This document shows positions 55,879 to 64,000 of a stretch of 64,000 bases of DNA, one piece after another (position 1 is the first letter of the stretch; the number at the start of each line of letters is the position of its first letter). The stretch is from Clarkia xantiana subsp. parviflora. Its lineage: Eukaryota; Streptophyta; Magnoliopsida; Myrtales; Onagraceae. Under the pieces are notes generated by a model, which did no database searches, was not told the DNA's origin, and was given only the letters and a program-made list of their open reading frames with translations. Location of the stretch: assembly GCA_036873135.1 (NCBI GenBank), contig JAPTYO010000018.1, forward strand, positions 4,092,001 through 4,156,000, in the 5' to 3' direction. The translations under genes were made by a program, and so were the position numbers.

Positions 55879-55896
55879 TCCCCAGCAAAGTCGCCA
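55879..55896 (-). promoter_or_regulatory. Primer binding site beside Ogre-like LTR
   Basis: On the - strand TGGCGACTTTGCTGGGGA, close to TGGCGACTCCACTGGGGA, the tRNA-Arg-type site known from Ogre elements. Three bases separate it from the LTR. Confidence 0.65.
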
Positions 55897-55899
55897 AAT

Positions 55900-57147
55900 T
55901 GTCGGACCGAAAATCTGACCTAAGCAGAATTACGTTTTGAAAACGTGGATTTTGAAAAGAGTCGCCACTAGTTAATTAAGGCTAACTAAAATCCTAAATT
56001 ACCTAAGCGGATAACAGATTAAAGACCTAGGTATAAAATCGGTCTACGATCAAGAGTTTGAGTTCGAGGGTTCCGTTGCGAATTAAGAATTTTGAAATTT
56101 AAACATGTGTTACGTCGAATTAATCTAACGTTATCAAAAACTAAACTAATTTTCATGCGAAAAACTATTATTAACGACAAAAAAATATAATATAGATATA
56201 TATATATATATATATATTAAGCATCTAAAACTCCTAATTGAGATAAATCTAAACAAAACTAAACATGCTCAAATCATGATACAATTTAATAATTACATGT
56301 CATACACATATACACAAAATATACTATCTAATTAAATTTACATTTTAATTAGCTAGGTAACATGATATAATAATAATAATAATGATGATAACAATAATAA
56401 ATAAACAGAAAATAAAACAAACTACTTAATAATAATAATAACAATAATAATAATAATAATAATAAACTTAAACGGCAGCTACGGGATGAACCTTTACCTG
56501 CCAGGGAGGGAACGGACTGCAGCAGCGGGACTCTGGCAGGATGGGGACGGTAGGCAGCAGCGGGACTCTGGCAGGATAGGGCTCCGACAAGACGTGGACA
56601 GACGACATGATGGGCTCTAGCAGGACGGGCCGGATCTAGCAGCAGCAGGCGCCGGTTGTGCTGGACGGGCGAAGCAGTGCAGCAGCGGGCGGAGCGGCGC
56701 GGTTCGATGGTTTTGGCCGGAGGTGACCGGAGGGCCGGAGCTGCAGTGGGAACAGAAACAGGAAAAAAACAAAAAATTTACATAAGAAGACAAATTTTCA
56801 CGATTTTTGAGAACTGATGTAATATTATTGCTCTTTTCCCTTTTTTACATGTAAAATGACCATATTTATAGCTAAACTAGAACCCCCAAACCAGGAAAAT
56901 AAAATATAAAAAATATGCACCATTAATAATCCGAAAATATACATATATATTTATGTATTCTACCATAAATACACATAATATATTTTCTGAATATTTTACA
57001 ATAAATAATGCATATACACTATCATATTTTAAGTCAGTCCTATCTTTAAAAACTTCGCGACCTTCCATATTTATATACTTCCTTTTTTAGCGCGTCACAT
57101 ATGACATTTTGAAAGTGCTACGCACGGACCAAAATTAGGTGTTTACA
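55900..57147 (-). repeat. Ogre-like LTR (truncated element)
   Basis: 1248 bp; on the - strand TGTAAACACCTAATTTTGGT to GATTTTCGGTCCGACA, with the primer site beside its 3' end. It contains a (TA)n run at 56196-56217, (AAT)n runs at 56368-56466 and a GC-rich piece at 56470-56745 with two copies of gcagcagcgggactctggca. No second LTR is seen in the window, so it is a truncated element or nearly solo LTR. Confidence 0.72.
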
Positions 57148-57628
57148 AATATGTCCCACTAGTTAATTAGAATGAGAGAGATAGGTAGTGGGAAATTGGG
57201 GGAAATTCGAATTCATTTGGAACATCTTTTTTTAATTTTAAAATTTCGCCCTACCTTTTATCGGCTATATATATATATATATATTAAATTTCTTTGGGGC
57301 TAGATTTTGTGTTTGTGCCTCTCTCACTGCCGCCACAAAGTGCCTACTCCATTCGCCTTGCTTTCTTTGTCTAGTGGTCGAACGACCACATCAACAGTCC
57401 GGTTAAACGCCAAAATAAGGTGAGATCTCAAGCTGCTTCCCTTCTCATCATGTTTTTCCGCCTAATACGCTGCTGAATATGTTAATCCATATTATGTCTC
57501 ATTTGTTCATTTTTCCAGGTTTGAACAGCTTAGTTTGGCGTCTTAAGGACCGCTCAAGTGCAAAATTAACTTATATACATTATGTATGTCTACCTTAGAG
57601 CATCTACAAGGGCATGCCTGTTAGATTA
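57148..57628 (+). other. Possible 5' end of a host gene (relic)
   Basis: A (TA)n-containing TATA-like stretch (57268-57292) is followed by a CT-rich leader and an intron-like gap (GTGAGA at about 57420 to TTTTCCAG at about 57520). No coding exon follows before copia sequence begins at 57629. It could be the promoter and first exon of a lost gene; I would not call a gene. Confidence 0.3.
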
Positions 57629-58450
57629 CGGGGAGTAGTCACTAATAATACTATAAACATGGTACATGCTAGTAATTAATATTACGCAGCGGAAGATTCG
57701 CACATACCTCAGACGTAATCCGTGGTCCCGAGATCCTGCGGCAGGAAGATCACGGTCCTCCGGTCGGCACCAGTAGAGGTTCTTGTTAAGGAAGCCCTAC
57801 GCGGTATATTCTCCACAGCAAAGCCTCTGATCGATTCTTGGCAGGGACGAATCTCCGGAGTGTTTGATCGAAGGCAAATTAGCACACCCTTGGTGTTATG
57901 TGGTTCGGCCGAATTGGTGTTATGAGGGGGAGGGTTTTTCTCTCTAAAACACTCTATGGAGGGATTAAGGATTAACCCTAATAATCCCCCAACACCTCTT
58001 ATTTATAGGAGGAGCAAAGTAGACAAAATTCCACTTTGCCCACCTTATAAGTTTCGGCCGGCCTATGCATAAGAAAGACTTTTCAGCCAGACCGCTTCCT
58101 GTGCATTTTTAGAGAGAGAAACAAAATCCGATTCCATTGTAGACAGCGCGACACAGGTTTGCTTCTTGCTCGTCCATGAAATGACGACATTAGCAAGGAG
58201 AAAGACTCCTCATGTGGTGGACTTACGATCATCCGGATCACCACCATGGTCGGCGTCACTGTAACCGGTCAATTCTAACTTCACTGCCTTCATAGCACAG
58301 TGCGTAGTCGGCAGTACCTTTCAGATAACGAATAATTTTGTTTTACAGCATTTAAATGTTGATAGCCAGTATCTGATTGGAATCGTGCTACTAGGCACAT
58401 GGCGTAACAGATGTCCGGACGGGTGCGTTGCATGGAGTACATGAGACTAC
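57629..58450 (-). pseudogene. Ty1/copia 3' end: RT/RNase H tail and LTR, - strand
   Basis: The left end TGTTAGATTACGGGGAGTAG is the complement of an LTR end also found at 59260-59369 in the opposite orientation. Further right, on the - strand, SLMYSMQRTRPDICYAM, then pieces like TPTMVVIRM and SSFHGRARSKP, are copia RNase H sequence read in shifted frames. Order on the - strand is therefore RNase H then LTR. Broken and truncated. Confidence 0.7.
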
Positions 58451-58559
58451 CGACCATGCTTAAATACTTTTAAGTTCTGCGTATCGAGTTGATAAGTCGT
58501 CGATCCGAATGGCCAACTCACGGGTGAAATCCTTTCCTTTGTGATCCGATCGTCCCTCT

Positions 58560-58800
58560 TTGCAATCCGTTTCCTCGAATCTTCTCCAGGATCCTTCTTC
58601 CCACGGACTTGCACGAGGGGTAAGCCGGGGGTGGTACCGGCAAACCCTCTCCGATGCTTAAATGAGAACAACGTATAGAGAGAAAAAGTAGAGAGAAGGG
58701 AGAGCTCAAATAATGCAAGTATATCAACTTAGTAAATGAAGAGGGGTGGGGTTCTATTTATATGCGTAAGCATATGGTTATGGGCGCCGTAATTGGTAGC
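58560..58800 (-). repeat. Ty3/gypsy LTR fragment
   Basis: Contains ggcaaaccctctccgatgct followed by taaatgag, the same word as in the LTRs of A, B and C', in the - orientation, with an AG-rich stretch after it. It lies between the two inverted copia pieces. Ends not defined. Confidence 0.5.
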
Positions 58801-58899
58801 CCATAATATGTATAGTTTACCTAAGGAAATTAGGTAAATGTCACATTAGGGTAATTGGGCTAGACCCAAATCCCAATTGACATGAGAGGCCCAAATTAT

Positions 58900-59369
58900 G
58901 GGCCTCCCCTACGCATGGCCGGACGAAACACCTAGGGTGGGCAAAGTGGACTTTTGTCCACTTTGCTCCTCCTATAAATACATGGTTTTAGGGGATTTTT
59001 AGGTTAATCACTATTCCCTCATTAGAGTGTTTTAAAGAGAAAAAACCCTCAACCCCACACCACATAGGTTTCAGCCGAACCCTTCACTACACCAAGGGTG
59101 TGCCAATTTGCTTTTCATGCAAACACTCCAGAGATCTGTCCCCGTGCCAAGAATCGATCAGAGGCTTTGCTGTGGAGCTTGCACCACGTAGGGATTCTCT
59201 AACAAGAACCTCTACGGGTCGCGACCGGAGGATCGTGAACTCCCTACTGAGAAGATCTTGGGTCTACGGATCGTCTTAAAGGTATGTGCGAATCTTCCGC
59301 TGCTCAATTTCGATTACTAGCATGTACTTTGTTTAAGTATCCGTAGTGATTACTCCCCATAATCTAACA
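58900..59369 (+). repeat. Ty1/copia 5' LTR (partial)
   Basis: Right end CCCCATAATCTAACA, followed by a copia-type primer site. A TATA word (cctataaatac) lies near 58973. About 450 bp are shared, inverted, with 57629-58080. The left end is not clear. Confidence 0.75.
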
Positions 59370-59370
59370 G

Positions 59371-59384
59371 TGGTGTCAGAGCCT
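59371..59384 (+). promoter_or_regulatory. Copia primer binding site
   Basis: TGGTGTCAGAGCCT, close to TGGTATCAGAGC, the site complementary to initiator tRNA-Met used by most plant copia elements. Confidence 0.75.
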
Positions 59385-61411
59385 GTGTTAGGAGTTCATG
59401 ATTTTGATAAATTGGTATTCTTGAAATTTGAAAATAAAAAAAACCGAACATTTTAAAAGAAAATTTTAAATTTTCGATTTTTTGTGTTGTTGGTGAATCC
59501 GATATTTTCATGATGTTCTTGATTAGTTTGATGTTCGTGATCATCAAGAAAAGTGTAATATTTATCAAAATCAAACATTGGATTGTAGATCTTATTAAAA
59601 TTTGATCTTGAAACTTGACAACTTGTTTCTAATTATGTGTTATTTCGGCCAACCCTAAGGAATTGCAAGGTAAAATTTTTAACTTCTTAGGCACCAAGCA
59701 AAGTAATTCGGCCTATATAATAAATTATATTGTTTACCATATTTTAATTTTTAATTAAGGTAACAATATATCTATAATTGGGAACATTATGATAGATTCA
59801 CATTAATATATAGAAATATATATCACTATCAGTATATCTTAATATTTAATAGGGTTAAAGATAATATTGATAGATTTAATTGCATAAAATATTGAGAAAA
59901 TATATTGTCAGTATATTTGTTACCCTATTTAAGATATTGACAATAAATAAATATATATATTATATATTGTGCCGATTTTTACATATATATATATATATAT
60001 ATAATATATATTGTTGACTGATTTAATCTTATAGATAGAATATTGGCAATAAATATATATATATGTCTTGATTTGGCCGAAATATATATATTTATTATTG
60101 GACTTTAAAACCCTATTTGGGCCACAAGGAAACATTTCGGCCCTTTGAAATTTTAATTATTGGGCCGGTCCAATATGTCAACCGGGACCGATTTAAATCG
60201 AACCGGGTTTTCTCAAACGGTTTGACCTTATAGGGTCGGGTCGAACCGTGGTAATTAAGTGGATCTAACCGAACCGGTTTTGTGTGTTGAACCGAACCAA
60301 ACCCTATTTTATGGGACCGGTTCGGACCGAACCAAATTTTAAAATTAAAACCGGACCGAATCGAACCGGGTTTTAAACCGAACCGAACTAGATTTATTAG
60401 ACCGGACCGAACCGGACCAAACCGGACCAAAATTGACTGAACCGAAATAATTTTCAAAACCGAATTCAAGTCAATTAAATAAAATAGGGTGGTCAATTTT
60501 TAAAATCCAAATGTTTCTGAACCTCTAAATGGACTGCACAGTGCTCATAGGGTTGCTAACCTTTATGCCTTGTTTCGATTATGGGGATGGATCTCGGAGA
60601 TACAAGTTTTTGGGACTGGATTAATTAGAGGGCTGAATTGCAATTGTTTATTATTGAATATATATATATATTAATGTATGATTAGAAATGTTGTCTTGAC
60701 TTAGTCAAGCTAGCTGGATATTGCATGTTGTGGGCGGAGCCCTGGTTAAATATATGGAATGTGCACTAGGATAGACATCCCGTGATGGTTGGAAATGCCG
60801 GTGATTCATGTCTAGAATGTTGCGTAATTGAATATAAGCATAAATTGCAAATCTATCCCTAATGTTTAAAATTATTTTAAAACCGAAAACCAGTCGCCAA
60901 ATATGTATGATTGTCGTGGAATTTTCATGTTTGACACGTATGCTAGAATGTTGAGGATGTAGTTGCCTTTGATAATTTACATGGAAGTAGAATTATGTAT
61001 GTAAGCATGAGTTCCTCGGAACATTAGACGCATGATGCGTAAGCATGAATGTGGTTTGTTTGATGAATGTTACTTGCGTATGATAATTTACATGGTTGGT
61101 TGAAATATATATGCATGAGTAAATTCATCGGAATATTTTTCAAAATACAAAGGGCCTTGGGAAAGCAAAGATCGGGTATGCTTGTTTTAAAATTCCCGTT
61201 CCGGTAATTTGCAATTAAAACCGTTTTTAAAGACCGATCTATTGGATTGAAAACGGCGGTAATGTGAACTCTTTCACAGCCATCTTCCATTGGTTTACTG
61301 GTGGTCGGTTGGTTTAGATGACTAAGGAATCATGATTTCACGATTGAATCTTAATAGATACCTGATGTATTCAATTCTTTCTCAAAATGTTATTGTCTAC
61401 CTAATTTTTGC
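59385..61411 (+). other. Long copia leader with AT-rich and ACCGG-rich tracts
   Basis: About 2 kb without a credible frame between primer site and gag. 59700-60110 is very AT-rich with (TA)n runs at about 59985-60009. 60150-60480 is filled with aaccgaaccgg-type words on a loose 10-15 bp period. The rest shows nothing recognisable. Confidence 0.5.
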
Positions 61412-62290
61412 ATGATTATCAAAGTGTTAGCAATGGCTACGATCATCAATGTAATCTCCCAAATGAACAAGGGAGTGAGATTGAACATCAACAATTATAA
61501 GATCTGGAATAAGCAAGCGAAAATGGTAATTGCTGGAATGAGAGGTTTGGAGCATCTGACTACGAAGAAAGTCAGGCCAGAGGGAGACCTCACGGCTGAA
61601 CTAGAGAAAACCCATGATGAATGGGATGCAAAGGACCAGGAGATCCGTTCCGCCTTGCTGTTACTGCTTGAGGATGACATACTGTATGGGTATGATCAAT
61701 ATGAGTCTACCAAGGACATATGGGATGGTCTTAAGGCAGGGTTTGGTGTTCACACCACTGCCTAGAAGCGATTGTTAAACATCGCTTTAGACTCATACAA
61801 AATGAATGCAAAGCATACAATGAAGGAGCATATCAGACACATGTCTAACTTGCTTGCTGAACTCAAGGAAGCATGAGAAATCCTAACGGAGGAACAGAAA
61901 GTCCAATGCGTGATCTGATCCTTACCTGACTCTTGGAGTAGCATGAAAATGAACCTTACCCATGCCACTCAACTTGATAACCTCGAGAAAGTGCGAGTTC
62001 ATCTAGAGATGGAAGAGGATCGTCTCAAGGCTGAAAAGCTTAGGGGGGAAATGCATATCGCATCCTCATTTCCAGGTGAGCAAAAGGGTAAGCGCAAGAG
62101 AAAATGAAAGAATCACCAGGTTAAGGCTGACAAGTCTCTAGCTCCGAAACCTCAGAAGAAGTTCAAGTGAAAGCAATTCGGTGGTAAGAAAGGCAAAGCA
62201 AAACAGACACGTAAATAAGAAACTCGAACGTGTTTTAGGTGTGGCGTTAAAGGACACCTTGCTAATGCCAGTACCAATCCTCCCAAGGTA
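61412..62290 (+). pseudogene. gag: Ty1/copia gag (decayed)
   Basis: First part (61433 on) is open: NKGVRLNINNYKIWNKQAKM, DEWDAKDQEIRSALLLLL, YESTKDIWDGLK, typical of the copia gag (UBN2-type) fold. A TAG follows at about 61765, then ALDSYKMNAKHTMKEHIRHM, more stops, MEEDRLKAEKL, and a knuckle CFRCGVKGHLANA (about 62230-62270) in which the last Cys is replaced. No protease, integrase or RT follows in the window, so the element is non-autonomous or cut. Confidence 0.82.
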
Positions 62291-64000
62291 CGTGCTGAAG
62301 AATAATGATAAACTCATAAGTTCTTCTAGGACTCCTCTTACTCGAGAGCAATTCAATTCATTCTTTTGGATTACAGAACCGAGAAGGAGAATAAACACAA
62401 ACCTGAGGAGCTTGCCCCGAAGATATAAAGATTGAATGAAAGACTTTATCTTTATTTGCTTTGCTTAATAAACCTCTTCTAAATTCTTCAGTTTAAAAAA
62501 ACTTAATAATGTTCCTTGAAATACAGGAAACATTTTATTTTGTGCATGTAACCATGATCAGAGAAAGTATTAATTACCGTTTCTCAAGTTTTTCGATCCT
62601 TTTAGTCAGCTGTTTGATGCATTGCTTATAAGTATATTTCTTATATATTTATTTGTTATTATTAATCTATTGGATGAAACAAACTGTAATGATAATCATA
62701 TGCGAAACCGATAGGATTAAACTGTATTAAATTTATACATGAAACGACTTGACCAAATGTTAAAATGGGGTAAGTTGCGCCTCGCGCAAGTGGACCTCGA
62801 AACAGAAACACATCGTTTCAAAGTATTAGTTTAATACATAAGTGTTTAAAATGATGATGTGCTGAATTTTTCGTTTGCATTCTTTCGGAAATAACTTATT
62901 GATAACATTTACATCGGTAAAATGTAGGATTCGAAAGCTACTACGACCTTGTAAAAGTATCGACTGACGCATAAGGTGAAAACCTAAAATGCTCAGTTCG
63001 GAGATGGGATAAAATCTTTGAAATAAGTTAGCAAACGAAGAAGGATGAAGTCGGATAAACGATTTTCCTTCCGTACGCCTTGAACGATAAGTCAGGCTAA
63101 GCATTCAAATCAAATGACACACTTCTATAAGCATAGTTTGTAATCATAAATTTTGTAATCATTTCGTCACACGTTCCCTATGGGATGATGAGAAAATGAT
63201 TCACATTAATGTAAAACTATGTTCCATTGTAATCGGTAAGACGCACCGCCATAAAAGCTGAAGAATGATAATGAGCTAATCATATCATCATGCGGCATTA
63301 ATTTGCGCATTAAACACGTATTTAGGACAAGAGTATGTTACTACTCTTTGAAAATACATGTTTACAGCTTAAAGACATGGTACCGTGGTCGAACATGTGA
63401 CATTACATACTTGAGGACGAATTTTCCGATGCATTGACGTTTTCAGTACAATGAGTCTTGATAAGACAGAAGAGGATATTACTGACATCTGGTCCCACTT
63501 AATTCGAGTGGGAGAGATTTGAACCAGCAACTCAAGTGAATGACATGGTAAATGATAATGGGAACATTTTCATAATAAATTCAGTGGGAGGTCTAAACAC
63601 CTACCACAAGTAATCACTGTTGCTGTTTGGGCGAACCAAGTTGAACCTGATTATCGTAATGCTAAACCGAGGATGCCACAACTACCTATACTACCCATTT
63701 TCCCAGTGGGAGTGATACGACAAACTTGGTTCCAGATCCTAGTTATCAAGGAATTTATCTTGGAAGTAAAACTCTGAGACCGAGAAGTCGTATAAGGAAA
63801 GTTGTCAGGTTATGGTTAAAGCAATCCTCTTGTACCCAATTGAAGTGATGCTCCGATGAGAAACATCATATCGAGTGGGAGAATTGATTCCAATCGGAAG
63901 AAATGCTCTGATAAGAGGCATTATTCCGAGTGGGGGAGACGCTAAGACTCAAAGACGGGATAATCAAGCCTAGACGAAAGTCAAAGGCGTCGAACTTCTC
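62291..64000. other. Unassigned sequence after copia gag
   Basis: No coding frame recognised. Purine words of the type gagtgggaga/gagtgggggaga recur (about 63508, 63584, 63706, 63875, 63931); they resemble the polypurine tract found just before copia 3' LTRs. The 3' LTR itself is not visible before the window ends. Confidence 0.45.

Noticed and set aside
59929..60135. Ile/Tyr-rich frame on the - strand
   Set aside because: Produced by (TA)n microsatellite sequence.

Overview
This window reads as an angiosperm nuclear intergenic region built almost entirely of transposable elements. I see no intact host gene. The plant origin rests on Tat-lineage Ty3/gypsy elements (gag with a C-x2-H-x4-H-x4-C knuckle, two RNase H domains, tandem repeats and antisense genes downstream of pol), hAT-type non-autonomous elements, a tRNA-type SINE and Ty1/copia remnants. 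The species cannot be told from the sequence.

Layout. 1-11308: element A, a young, nearly complete Tat-type element on the + strand (window starts about 150 bp inside its 5' LTR; its two LTRs differ at about 3 of 546 sites). A sits inside element C (11309-19081, + strand; its 5' half lies left of the window). 19082-24351: older sequence with a long-inverted-repeat element that itself holds two hAT-type elements (8-bp target duplications) and another inverted-repeat element, then a SINE and a solo LTR with a 5-bp target duplication. 24352-34556: element C', a complete second copy of family C in the opposite orientation (target duplication tatat). 34562-35957: no recognised feature. 35963-54790: element D (+ strand, target duplication gtcct), whose 3' LTR is split by element B (43566-54634, - strand, target duplication atccc), an older relative of A. 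54796-64000: fragments of copia elements, an Ogre-like LTR, a foldback repeat and a decayed copia gag with a very long leader.

A and B carry gag, protease, reverse transcriptase, RNase H, a second RNase H and integrase. Families C and D carry gag and protease but no reverse transcriptase, RNase H or integrase, so they must depend on partners such as A or B if they ever moved. All four families nevertheless keep an antisense, apparently intron-containing gene between the tandem repeats and the 3' LTR. Its encoded protein has a shared N-terminal motif (R-F-P-[FY]-C...L-C), a W..YYFF block, a central charged part and a C-terminal coiled coil. In A and B it is preceded by a TATA box about 155-170 bp upstream of the start codon, and TATA-like boxes are also seen near the start of the antisense gene in D and in C/C'. 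Introns would survive retrotransposition because they lie on the strand opposite to the genomic RNA.

The most unusual system here is family C: its single long reading frame runs gag, zinc knuckle, protease, then a second gag-like C-terminal half with its own zinc knuckle in the place where reverse transcriptase normally follows. This layout is present in both copies (C and C'), so it predates their spread. Most frames in B, C, C' and D are broken by stop codons and shifts; A has three lesions in gag-pol and one in the antisense gene.
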